DNA from: DASQFI01 sp035633215
GTDB taxonomy: Bacteria > Acidobacteriota > Vicinamibacteria > Vicinamibacterales > SCN-69-37
Assembly: GCA_035633215.1 (NCBI GenBank)
Contig: DASQFI010000050.1
Span: 58,330 to 122,329 of the forward strand
Length of the DNA: 64,000 nt
Reading direction: 5' to 3'
The translations under genes and the position numbers were made by a program. Below the pieces are notes generated by a model. It made no database searches, was not told where the DNA came from, and saw nothing but the letters and a program-made list of their open reading frames with translations. Of the stretch, positions 9,174 to 16,786 are shown in pieces (position 1 is the stretch's first letter; every line of letters starts with the position of its first letter).

Positions 9174-10339
9174 GTGGTGACCACCTGGCGCAATCGCGCG
9201 TCGAGCGCGGCGCAGTGCGCCTGCCAGCTGAAGTCGCGTACGACGCGCTCGCGCGCCGCGCGGCCCAGCCGCCTCCGGACGTCCACGTCGGCGAGCGCGA
9301 CCAGCGTCCGGTCCAGGGCGCGCGGATCGGCCGGATCGTAGAGCAGGCCTTCCCGTCCGTGCTCGACCAGCTTGCCAAGTCTCGGGAGCGCCGGGGCCAC
9401 CACCGGGAGACCGGCGGCCATGTACTCGAAGATCTTGAGCGGGGACCAGTAGAACCCGATCCGCAGCGGCGCGTGCCTGACCGGATCGAACGGCGCCACG
9501 CCGATGTCGGCCGCCGCGAGACAGGCCGGCAGGCGGTCGTGCGAGATCGGACCGGTGAACACGACGCCGGGCGCATGCCGCGCCGCGCGTTCCGCCGCCG
9601 CCCGCTCAGGACCGTCGCCGATCAGCACGGCGCCGAATCGCGTGTCGCCCGCCGAAGCCAGACGCGCCAGCGCGGCCGACAGGTGGACCACGCCGTGCCA
9701 GGATCGAAACGCGCCCGCGAACACGCACAGAATCCGGTTCGTGTCCCGCGCGAAGGGCAGCGGGCCCGTGACGTCCGGCCGGAAGTGATCGACGTCGGCG
9801 CCCCATTCGATTTCGAGGACGCGCCGGCGGTCGACCCACGCCGGCAGAATGGCTGCGCTTGGCGTCACGAAGAGATCGGTCATCCGGCACAGGTGGTCGC
9901 GCCAGCGCCGCATCGGCTCGACGCCGAGCAGGCGATCGAGCCGCGCCTTGCCCGAGCCCGGATAGTCCACGATCGGCGCGTTGACTTCGAGGACCGCGGG
10001 GATGCCCAGGCGCTTCGCCGAGAGAATGCCCTCGCCGCCGAAGTTGTAGTACCGCTCGATGATCGCGTCCGCGCCGATCTCGCGCGCCAGCCGCGTCACC
10101 GCGGGCCGGCGCGCCCAGCGCAGGTGCGGCTGACCGAGCGGCGGAGCCATGGGGTGCAACGTAAAGACCTCGGGAGTCGTTTTCTCTGTGTCGCGAGCGA
10201 AAACGACTCCCGAGGTCATCGCCGCCACGTGAACGTCGTGTCCCAACCGCGCGAGCCCCTCGGCGACGGCCTGCACGTGGATCGAGCCGCCGAGCGTGCC
10301 TGGAACGCGTTGATCGAGCGCGACATAGAGCAGGCGCAT
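9170..10339 (-). CDS. GT4-type glycosyltransferase with an in-frame hairpin repeat
   Basis: A 389-residue GT-B glycosyltransferase (start MRLLYVALDQRVPG). The donor-side motif is SPLKIFEYMAAGLPVVAP followed by KLVEHGREGLLYDP. It overlaps the next gene by ATGA at 9170-9173. Residues about 42-58 (TSGVVFARDTEKTTPEV) are encoded by repeat B1, a perfect 19-bp inverted repeat at 10166-10217. This lies in the loop after the first beta-alpha unit, a position where GT-B proteins tolerate insertions. The frame is kept and the rest of the protein looks intact, so the enzyme is probably active. Confidence 0.88.
   Translation of the reverse strand: MRLLYVALDQRVPGTLGGSIHVQAVAEGLARLGHDVHVAAMTSGVVFARDTEKTTPEVFTLHPMAPPLGQPHLRWARRPAVTRLAREIGADAIIERYYNFGGEGILSAKRLGIPAVLEVNAPIVDYPGSGKARLDRLLGVEPMRRWRDHLCRMTDLFVTPSAAILPAWVDRRRVLEIEWGADVDHFRPDVTGPLPFARDTNRILCVFAGAFRSWHGVVHLSAALARLASAGDTRFGAVLIGDGPERAAAERAARHAPGVVFTGPISHDRLPACLAAADIGVAPFDPVRHAPLRIGFYWSPLKIFEYMAAGLPVVAPALPRLGKLVEHGREGLLYDPADPRALDRTLVALADVDVRRRLGRAARERVVRDFSWQAHCAALDARLRQVVTT
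10166..10217. repeat. Repeat B1 hairpin (inside a glycosyltransferase gene)
   Basis: The arms GACCTCGGGAGTCGTTTTC (10166-10184) and its exact complement (10199-10217) form a 19-bp stem with a 14-base loop. The outer nine bases are shared with the other B copies; the inner stem is copy-specific. Confidence 0.9.
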
Positions 10340-10345
10340 GGACTA

Positions 10346-10447
10346 GTGCCGTTCCAACTTACCGCACTGAGAACGCCATCTGCCTCTCTCAGGCCGGTCA
10401 GCCGAACCGAACAGGCCGCCTTTTGGCGGAACAAGTTGGAACGGCAC
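10346..10447. repeat. 102-bp element with 15-bp terminal inverted repeats (A-like)
   Basis: The ends GTGCCGTTCCAACTT (10346-10360) and its perfect complement (10433-10447) bound an interior holding a second small palindrome (GGCCGCCTTTTGGCGG). Length and arm layout match repeat A, and the arms share GCCGTTC, but the interior differs. It fills the gap between the start of the GT gene and the stop of the methyltransferase. Confidence 0.8.
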
Positions 10448-10450
10448 AAG

Positions 10451-11545
10451 TCAGCCGGTTTCCGTTGCGCCCGCCCTGAGCGCCGTCGAAGGGCCCGTCC
10501 TGAGCGTAGTCGAAGGGCGCTGCTTGCGGAGCAGCGCGAAGAACGGGCCGGACCGGAGGCGGCCAAAGAGCCACACGTCGAGCTTCATCAGCGCGGAGAG
10601 CGCGAGCAGCGCGCGATACGTCCAGCCGCGTCGCTGAACGCGCGCCTGCGCCGACGATCGGACGACCCGCACCGAGGCGCCATCGTCTGCCTGCCCGCCC
10701 TGGCGGCGGGTGGCGCCGCGGACGAGCATTCGCTCGGCGATCCGCACGACGATGTTCTCGACGAACGCGCCGACGATCGGCGTGTAGTACGTGATGCGCT
10801 CGAGCCGGAACCCGGACTCGGCCAGGACCCGCGCGAGATGGTCGTGGTCGGTGAGCGGGTTGAGGTGATCGGACTTCCGCAGGCGTTCCTGACGAAGATC
10901 GATCAATCCGATGCGCTCGCAGGCGCGCGCCACCAGGTTCACGACCCGCACGCCCTTGGCGATCCACTCGTTCTTTCGGACGTGCGTGTAAATGAACAAC
11001 TGGCCATCATCGGCCAGCACGCGATGCGCTTCGGCGAGGGTATCCCGCAGCGCGTCCGGCGACAGGTGCTCGAGCACGTCGAGCGACCAGGCCTTCGTGA
11101 AGCTCCCTGAGCGCAGCGGCAGCCTGCGCAAATCGCCCAGGACCAGATCCCAGCGGTCGATCGCCTCGCGGGCAAAGTGCTCGCTGATGTCGACGCCCAC
11201 CATGGCGGCGCCGCGGTCGGCGTTCCACGAGAGCGCGCGGCCGCTCCCGCAGCCGAGATCGACGATCCGGTCGGCCGAACCAGGCGCGAGAAACTCGCGC
11301 AGCATGTCGTTGCGGATCTTGGAGCCGAGGACCGGCGGCGAAATCGATTCGTGCCGCGCGTCGGCGTGCAGCGACTCATCGAGATAGCGCGTCTGTTCGC
11401 GGAACGCCGACGTCGGCCGCAAATCGAGAACGCCGGTCGCCGGAAACACGCGTCCGCATCCGACGCAGCGGATCTCGGCCCGGCGCTCGAGCGCGCGGCC
11501 GCAGTCCGGGCACTGCACGACGTCGAGCAGACCGGCGGAGATCAT
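10451..11545 (-). CDS. SAM-dependent methyltransferase with N-terminal zinc ribbon
   Basis: A 364-residue class I methyltransferase. The N terminus has two CxxC pairs (C12/C15 and C27/C30: CPDCG and CVGCG), a Trm112-like zinc ribbon. SAM motif I follows (IVDLGCGSGRA), then VGVDIS and a motif-IV-like region. Proteins of this layout in polysaccharide clusters usually methylate a sugar or a lipid-linked intermediate; that role is inferred from the neighbours. The ATG at 11545 overlaps the upstream GT stop (ATGA). The C-terminal tail (STTLRTGPSTALRAG) is encoded by two direct copies of a GC-rich repeat at 10472-10520 and is unlikely to belong to the fold. Confidence 0.85.
   Translation of the reverse strand: MISAGLLDVVQCPDCGRALERRAEIRCVGCGRVFPATGVLDLRPTSAFREQTRYLDESLHADARHESISPPVLGSKIRNDMLREFLAPGSADRIVDLGCGSGRALSWNADRGAAMVGVDISEHFAREAIDRWDLVLGDLRRLPLRSGSFTKAWSLDVLEHLSPDALRDTLAEAHRVLADDGQLFIYTHVRKNEWIAKGVRVVNLVARACERIGLIDLRQERLRKSDHLNPLTDHDHLARVLAESGFRLERITYYTPIVGAFVENIVVRIAERMLVRGATRRQGGQADDGASVRVVRSSAQARVQRRGWTYRALLALSALMKLDVWLFGRLRSGPFFALLRKQRPSTTLRTGPSTALRAGATETG
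10472..10520. repeat. Tandem pair of a 22-24 bp palindromic repeat
   Basis: Two imperfect direct copies, CCTGAGCGCCGTCGAAGGGC and CCTGAGCGTAGTCGAAGGGC. Each is itself partly self-complementary (GCCCTTCGA..TCAGG). A repeat of this type is common in many unrelated bacterial genomes. Here it encodes the tail of the methyltransferase. Confidence 0.75.
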
Positions 11546-12747
11546 GACGGGCGCGCCGCCTCGAGCGCGGCCTCGAGCCGCCGCGCGCGCTGCGCCCACG
11601 TGTAGTGCGACGCCAGCGCATGCGCCGCGCGGCCGAGCGTCTCGGCGAGCGTCGCGTCGCCGGCGAGACGCTCGAGCGCGCGACCGAGCGCTGCCGGATC
11701 GTCGGGCGGCACGAGCAGCGCCGTGCGTTCGTGCGTCAGCACTTCGCGGATCGCGGGCAGATCCGACGCGACGATCGGGCGTCCGAGCGCGAGGTACTCG
11801 AACAGCTTCAACGGCGACGTGTACCGCTCGGAGATCGCCGACGACGAGTTGGGAAGAACGAGGATCGACGCGCGTTGAAGGTGGCTCCGCACGTCTCGAA
11901 ACGGCACGAGTCCCGTGATCTCCACGCGGTCACCGAGGCCGAGTTGCCCGACGAGCGCGTCGATCCTGGCGCGGTCGCGCTCGCCCGGGTGCCCGCCCAC
12001 GATGAGCCCGCGCACGCCGGTCGCGATGGCCAGCGCGCGAATGAGCACATCCACGCCCTTCCAGGGATAGAGATGGCCCGCGTAGCCGGCGACGCAGGGC
12101 CGGGACTGACCGCTCGTCACGTCGAGAGACTCAGGTTGAGTCTCTCCGGGGGCGCGATCGAGCGCGGCGCCATCGGGCACCACGAACACATTCGGCCGCG
12201 GGCCATACCGCGCGGCGAGATCGTCGGCGAGCGCCTTCGTGATCGTGACGTACGCGGGTGCGCGCCGCCAGACCCGCCGCTCACGCGCATCGAGCCGCTC
12301 CAGTTTCCGCCGGGTGGGCGCCAGGTCCGGATGGCCCAGGAGCGTCGGCAGTTCCTCGCTCACGATCGGCGCGATGCCATGCGACTCGTACACCACGGTC
12401 GGCCGGCGCGCCGCCGGAAGCTGCAGCAGGAACGCCGCGAGGCCGAGATCCCGCGTCCAGACGGTCGCGTCCGGCCGCTCCGTTGCGCGCTTGAGCGACG
12501 ACAGGAGAAACCGGATGCGATTCGCGCGTTTGCCGCGCGATCGGCCGATCGTCTCGATCCGGAGCCGGCTGACCGACGGAAGATCGTAGAAGGAAAACGG
12601 ATCACGCCCGGACGCGGCCGTGTCGGGCCGCACGACCAGCGTGACGTCGTGCCCCTCCGCCGCGAGCGCGTGGCACGTCGCCATCGTCTGCAACCCGTTC
12701 GCGCGTTCGATAGGAAAGCGCGTGTCGGCGAAACAGAGAACGGTCAC
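11542..12747 (-). CDS. GT4-family glycosyltransferase
   Basis: A 401-residue GT-B glycosyltransferase beginning with GTG at 12747 (MTVLCFADTRFPIERANGLQ). No in-frame ATG fits better; nearby ATGs at 12758 and 12763 are out of frame. The donor domain carries GYAGHLYPWKGVDVLI and RYTSPLKLFEYLALGRPIVASD followed by IREVL, standard nucleotide-sugar-binding elements. Its stop overlaps the methyltransferase start. It is the fourth GT4-type enzyme of the cluster, which suggests a glycan with several different sugars. Confidence 0.88.
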   Translation of the reverse strand: MTVLCFADTRFPIERANGLQTMATCHALAAEGHDVTLVVRPDTAASGRDPFSFYDLPSVSRLRIETIGRSRGKRANRIRFLLSSLKRATERPDATVWTRDLGLAAFLLQLPAARRPTVVYESHGIAPIVSEELPTLLGHPDLAPTRRKLERLDARERRVWRRAPAYVTITKALADDLAARYGPRPNVFVVPDGAALDRAPGETQPESLDVTSGQSRPCVAGYAGHLYPWKGVDVLIRALAIATGVRGLIVGGHPGERDRARIDALVGQLGLGDRVEITGLVPFRDVRSHLQRASILVLPNSSSAISERYTSPLKLFEYLALGRPIVASDLPAIREVLTHERTALLVPPDDPAALGRALERLAGDATLAETLGRAAHALASHYTWAQRARRLEAALEAARPS

Positions 12748-12759
12748 GCGCGACTCATA

Positions 12760-14118
12760 TCATGACGCCGGCCGGCGCACGGCCTCGGCGGAGAACAGAT
12801 CGAAGTTCTGCGGGCTGGAGCCGCTGCGCCACACGCGCGGAATCTGCGAATCGCGGACCTCCCAGAGGCGATGATGCGCGCGGTCGACCTCCGCGGGACT
12901 CGTGTTCCACGCGTCATTCGGATACACGAACGCGCCCGCGCCCGCCACGACGATGGACCAGAGCAGCAGGAGGCCGACAGCGATTCTGGCCCAGGCGACG
13001 CTGGCCGCACGCTCGAGCCCGAGGGCGATCGCGGGCGCCATCGGCGCGATCAGATCCATCGTATAGCGCGGCCCGTACGTGTGGCCGCCCCACCAGACCG
13101 TGTAACCGGCATAGACCGCGAACTGCACCACGATGCCGGCGGCCAGCCAGCGAAGCGCAAACATCCCGGACGTGGTCGCCGGGAGCCGCCGCGCCGCCAG
13201 TGCGACGAGGACGAACGGACTGAACACGAGCAGACCGCGGCTGGGCGAGATCAGCAGGCCGAGCGCGCCCACCCACGGTGTGGTGCTGATCGTCCCCTCG
13301 AGGCCGTGCGTCTCCGGATGCACCGCCTCGAGGCGTGGCGCGGCGCCGAGCAGGTGGCCGAACCAGACGTAGTTGCAGACGAGGCTCACCAGCGCCGCGA
13401 GGCCCATGATCGCCGCGGGCGGGATCGTCTTCCGCACGCCCACGCGCGCCCCCAACCAGCCGAGCAAGATCGCGACGAGCGGCGCCACCTGCGGTCGCGC
13501 GGCGCCCGCCAGCGCCAATCCGAGGCCGCCCAGCCACAGATCACGAGATCGAATCTCCGAGAGCGGCCGCAGCCACGCCCACAGCGCGAGCGCGAGCCCG
13601 AGCGCGACGCTCTCGTGCTGCCAGAGCGTCTGGCTGACGACGGACCAGTAGTTCGTGCCGATGCCAATCGCGAGCGCCGTGAGAAGCGCCACGCTGTGGC
13701 GGACGAGGCGGCGCACCGCGAGAAACATGAGGGTCACGGCGGCCGCGGTGAGCAGCGACGCCGTCAGCTTCGCGACGAGATTCGGCGCGAGCGGCGCGTC
13801 CATGTCCACGAGGCCGGAGTGGTGCAACACCGTCGCCGGCACCGCGGCGATGAGCGCCGGCGGCAGCGGGTAGGCCGATCGCACGTGTCCCTGGCGATCC
13901 TTCGCGAACGCCGGGCGCTCGGCCAGCCCCGGGCGCTCGGCCACGACGCGATCGAGCGTCAGCGTGCCGACCACCGCGAGCTCCCGCGCCGTGAATTTTG
14001 CGGGCTGCGAATCGACCGTGCCGATCTCGCGGCCGTTCGCGTTGTAGATGACGACGAGAGCGAGAAAGATCGCTGCCGCCGTGCGGCGTGCGCGGCGATC
14101 GATGGGGGTCGCCTTCAC
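12760..14118 (-). CDS. Polytopic membrane protein, glycan-cluster family
   Basis: A 452-residue protein with about ten hydrophobic helices. The GTG start at 14118 overlaps the previous stop by four bases (GTGA). The earlier in-frame sequence is Arg-rich readthrough of the neighbouring gene. The first periplasmic loop contains VDSQPAKFTARELAVVGTLTL. Near residue 280-300 is ISPSRGLLVFSPFVLVALA, a motif also found in the next protein (FSPSHGFFAWTPLALL). The two are therefore distant paralogs. The overall shape resembles GT-C-type transferases, but no clear DxD/DE loop motif is visible, so the catalytic role is unproven. Gene overlap places it in glycan assembly. Confidence 0.6.
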   Translation of the reverse strand: MKATPIDRRARRTAAAIFLALVVIYNANGREIGTVDSQPAKFTARELAVVGTLTLDRVVAERPGLAERPAFAKDRQGHVRSAYPLPPALIAAVPATVLHHSGLVDMDAPLAPNLVAKLTASLLTAAAVTLMFLAVRRLVRHSVALLTALAIGIGTNYWSVVSQTLWQHESVALGLALALWAWLRPLSEIRSRDLWLGGLGLALAGAARPQVAPLVAILLGWLGARVGVRKTIPPAAIMGLAALVSLVCNYVWFGHLLGAAPRLEAVHPETHGLEGTISTTPWVGALGLLISPSRGLLVFSPFVLVALAARRLPATTSGMFALRWLAAGIVVQFAVYAGYTVWWGGHTYGPRYTMDLIAPMAPAIALGLERAASVAWARIAVGLLLLWSIVVAGAGAFVYPNDAWNTSPAEVDRAHHRLWEVRDSQIPRVWRSGSSPQNFDLFSAEAVRRPAS

Positions 14119-15539
14119 CGGCGCGGCTGGTTGTAGAACGACGCGCGATCGGTCAGATAGCGCCAGACGAGCGTGGGAACCTCCCGCGGCAGCACGACAA
14201 ACGTCGACCACGCATTCTCTCTCAAGGTCAGGCGCTGGCGATCCATCGTGTTCGTCCCGAATTGCACCATGAGTCCCGCGTTCCACCAGAGGCAGATCGT
14301 GAAGGCGACGACGACCGCGGCGGTGGCCGTGCGGCTTCTGAGGGAGGCCACGGCGCCCATGAGCGAGGCGATGCCCAGCGTCAGGAGCGGCGTCAGGCCG
14401 ACGAAGCGCCGCTGTCCGAACGACCCGGCGACCGTCCATGATTCGACGGCGCCCGAGACGTACGCCTGGAGCCCCATCATGACGAGCGCGAGCGTGCCGA
14501 TCCAACGCGCGTCGGGTTCAGACGACCTGGTTGAGCCGGAGACGCGTCCGGCCGCGAGCAGCGCGAGACCGACAACGGCGAGGAGCGCGAGCGGCGTCCA
14601 CGCGAAGAACCCATGCGACGGCGAAAAGAGCACCTCCAGCGCATGGGGCGAGGTCCAGCTCATCTTGCGCGCGACGACCTGGCTCGGACCGACATGGCCA
14701 TGGAGCGCCGTCGAGGCGAGCAGTTGCGGCGTGTACGCCACGGCAAAGGCCACAACCCCCGTACCCGCCGCCACCCCCCAGGAGCGCGCCGCCGCGACGC
14801 GGGTCGTCTTCGCCGCCCGTCCCCACTGCCTGAGGAAGTCGAGCGCGGGACCGGCGGCGAAGAACACATCCTGGTCGCGCACCATCGTCATCAGCGCGCC
14901 GGTGACGCCAAGACAGACCATTCCCGCGAGGGTCCATCGCTGTCGAATGCGCAGCCACACCCACAGAAACAGCGCGACAGCGAACGCCGAGTTCGCGTGC
15001 GACATCGGCGGCGCGATGTAGATGTAGAAGACCAGCGGCGTCGCGAAACACACCAGCAGGCTCGCGGCCAGACCGGGGCCGACGACTCGTCGAGCGATCG
15101 CGGCCGAGAGCAGCACGGCAAGACACCCGTAGATGGCCGAGCCCAACGAGACCGCGGAGATATATGGCTGCGAGAAGCCGTTGGCGGGGGCGCCCGTGAG
15201 GATCGCGACCATGTGACCCATGGCGTAGAACGGCGCCCACAGTACCGCGGACCCGATAGGGCCATAGTTCTCGCGGTGGCCGGCTTCGTTGCGCTTCACG
15301 AGAAACGTCTCGTGGAAACCCGTCCCGCGCGCGACGCCGGCGTCGTGGAAATACTGGTACTCGTTCTCGAAATCGACGTCGCGATCGAAGGCAGCCGATC
15401 GCAGCCACGCGAAGTACTGCACCTCGTCCGACGCGTAAATTCTCGTCGTGACGAACGGCAGCGTCACGAGAAAGCCGAGCAAAACCGCGACGAGCTCGCG
15501 CCGCGCGAACGGCCAGCCGGCAGCCAGGCCTCCGTTCAT
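14115..15539 (-). CDS. Polytopic membrane protein, GT-C-like, paralog of the next gene
   Basis: A 474-residue multi-spanning protein. The start was set at ATG 15539 (MNGGLAAGWPFARREL), which shares one base with the upstream stop. The first periplasmic loop has the acidic motif YASDEVQYFAWLRS and then DRDVDFENEYQYF, as expected of the catalytic loop in GT39/GT-C enzymes. ENYGPIGSAVLWAPFY follows and, later, FSPSHGFFAWTPL, which is shared with the adjacent downstream paralog. Such pairs could transfer sugars or act on lipid-linked glycans outside the cytoplasmic membrane. This is inference from topology and context. Confidence 0.65.
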   Translation of the reverse strand: MNGGLAAGWPFARRELVAVLLGFLVTLPFVTTRIYASDEVQYFAWLRSAAFDRDVDFENEYQYFHDAGVARGTGFHETFLVKRNEAGHRENYGPIGSAVLWAPFYAMGHMVAILTGAPANGFSQPYISAVSLGSAIYGCLAVLLSAAIARRVVGPGLAASLLVCFATPLVFYIYIAPPMSHANSAFAVALFLWVWLRIRQRWTLAGMVCLGVTGALMTMVRDQDVFFAAGPALDFLRQWGRAAKTTRVAAARSWGVAAGTGVVAFAVAYTPQLLASTALHGHVGPSQVVARKMSWTSPHALEVLFSPSHGFFAWTPLALLAVVGLALLAAGRVSGSTRSSEPDARWIGTLALVMMGLQAYVSGAVESWTVAGSFGQRRFVGLTPLLTLGIASLMGAVASLRSRTATAAVVVAFTICLWWNAGLMVQFGTNTMDRQRLTLRENAWSTFVVLPREVPTLVWRYLTDRASFYNQPRR

Positions 15540-16318
15540 CAGGCTCCGAGCGTCTTCAGTGACAGCAACAACACCTGCGCGGCGTTGAAGCCCGCGTGAT
15601 TGACCATCGCGAGGACCGCCGATCGGCGCGTCATGTACAGCACACCCCAGAAGACGCCCAGCAGGCCGACGCCGATTGCCGCGTCGAGACCCTGGTTGAT
15701 GTGCATCAGACCGAAGAAGACGCTGAAGAGGACCAGGCCGAGCTTCATGCTCCAGAGCCGCTGCCCGAACCGGTGCAGGATGAAGGCGCGCTGCAGCTCT
15801 TCGCGGATACCGCCGGCCAGCACGACGACGACGCCGAAGATCGCGGCGTCGAGCGGCGATTGCACGAACTCGCCGAGCGGATTGTGCTCGACCGTGTGCG
15901 TCCACGGCGCGACGGCCCGAAGCGCCAGCACGATCACCGTCACGGCCATCGACACGACGGGAACGAGGACCAGCCCGCGCACGATTTCACCCGCCGGTTG
16001 CCTGGGGCCGATGAAGACGTCGCGCGACGTCTCGCCGCTGAGCGACAGGAACAAGCGGATGAGCAGCGCGACGAGCGCCGTGTCGAGCAGGCTCAGCATC
16101 GCGAAGAACTCGAGCGACAGGTTGCCGCCCTGCAGGACCGGCATGCCCGCGCCGATCGCGAGGAGCGTCCCGATGAGCACCTGTGTCGGCACGACCCAGA
16201 TGAGCGCGACCTGCAGGAGCGCGAACGGCCGCGACAGCCGTTCGACGTGGGGGAGCGGCGCGGCCGTCTCAGATTCAGTGTCGGGCAGGATGGGCACCGC
16301 GGCCGGCGACTCGTCCAC
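15539..16318 (-). CDS. CPBP-family intramembrane metalloprotease
   Basis: A 259-residue membrane protein with about seven helices. It carries the CPBP (Abi/CAAX-protease-like) motifs EELQRAFILHRFG (the EExxxR-type metal and catalytic motif) and, about 25 residues later, FFGLMHINQG supplying the next ligand. Members cleave within or near membranes or act in peptide processing; the substrate is unknown. A GTG at 16318 (MDESPAAVPIL) is the best start. It is the first gene of the long minus-strand unit reaching to 4972, so the cluster promoter should lie between 16318 and about 16480. A function in the glycan pathway is not evident. Confidence 0.78.
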   Translation of the reverse strand: MDESPAAVPILPDTESETAAPLPHVERLSRPFALLQVALIWVVPTQVLIGTLLAIGAGMPVLQGGNLSLEFFAMLSLLDTALVALLIRLFLSLSGETSRDVFIGPRQPAGEIVRGLVLVPVVSMAVTVIVLALRAVAPWTHTVEHNPLGEFVQSPLDAAIFGVVVVLAGGIREELQRAFILHRFGQRLWSMKLGLVLFSVFFGLMHINQGLDAAIGVGLLGVFWGVLYMTRRSAVLAMVNHAGFNAAQVLLLSLKTLGA

Positions 16319-16485
16319 GAAAAAAGACTGTATCAGGCACCGTTTACAGTTTTGCCCGCCGCTGCAGGAGGCGCCAGACGGCCGCGTTAATAGGGCAGCT
16401 GCAAGAACTGTTGTAGCAATGCGGGCGAAACGTCAACATCTGGCGGCGAAGGTGATCATGAGCCACAATATGTCGTATGTTCGTC

Positions 16486-16514
16486 TTGACAACGGAGTGA
16501 ACGAAGCGCATATT
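16486..16514 (+). promoter_or_regulatory. Predicted sigma70-type promoter of nrdJ
   Basis: A perfect -35 box TTGACA (16486-16491) and a -10-like CATATT (16509-16514) are separated by 17 bases. Transcription from about 16521 would give a leader of some 265 nucleotides before the nrdJ ATG. Confidence 0.6.
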
Positions 16515-16705
16515 CGTTCGCCTGCGGTAGCACAGCAGTGGCGGGACGTTCCCAGCGTTTCGCTTGAGCAGACAGCTCCTCGCGTCCGGAAAGAGCAACG
16601 ATCTTCGAGGGAGCGCCTTCGAGATGAGTGGGCGGACGCCGGGGGTGGGCGGTCCCCGCCATCACAATCAAGACGGGGCAGAGAACGGCCGTGTGGGTGG
16701 CAGGT

Positions 16706-16736
16706 GCGTCGCTATGTACGAGCGTACAAGCGACGC
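16706..16736 (+). promoter_or_regulatory. Hairpin in the nrdJ leader
   Basis: An outer stem GCGTCGCT/AGCGACGC encloses an inner GTACG/CGTAC stem with a two-base loop. It ends 51 bases before the start codon and about 38 before the GGGAGG ribosome-binding site. It could affect mRNA stability or translation. No matching riboswitch class was recognised. Confidence 0.45.
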
Positions 16737-16786
16737 CGGTGTAACGGACGTCGGAGCAACAGAACAGATCGAGCGGGAGGTCCGGC

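Larger units (their letters stand above)
16319..16786. other. Divergent intergenic region and nrdJ leader
   Basis: This 468-bp gap separates the glycan operon from nrdJ. It holds a small inverted repeat ACTGTA/TACAGT (16327-16350), a good sigma70-type promoter facing nrdJ (16486-16514), and a stable hairpin (16706-16736) close to the nrdJ ribosome-binding site. No convincing gene was found, and none of the conserved cobalamin-riboswitch blocks is apparent. Confidence 0.6.

Noticed and set aside
12184..12198. ACATTCGGCCG inside a GT4 gene as a possible repeat A core
   Set aside because: No inverted ends lie around it and it encodes conserved protein sequence (RPNVFVVPDG).
16464..16480. CACAATATGTCG as an NrdR-box half-site upstream of nrdJ
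   Set aside because: Only one weak, imperfect site is seen; NrdR control normally uses two spaced boxes.
16344..16598. An 84-codon minus-strand frame in the nrdJ upstream gap
   Set aside because: No ribosome-binding site or family-like pattern. It runs through the promoter and a small inverted repeat, and its composition looks random.
16319..16786. Possible cobalamin riboswitch before the B12-dependent nrdJ
   Set aside because: The conserved B12-box and core blocks could not be found by eye on either strand, so only an undefined leader is reported.
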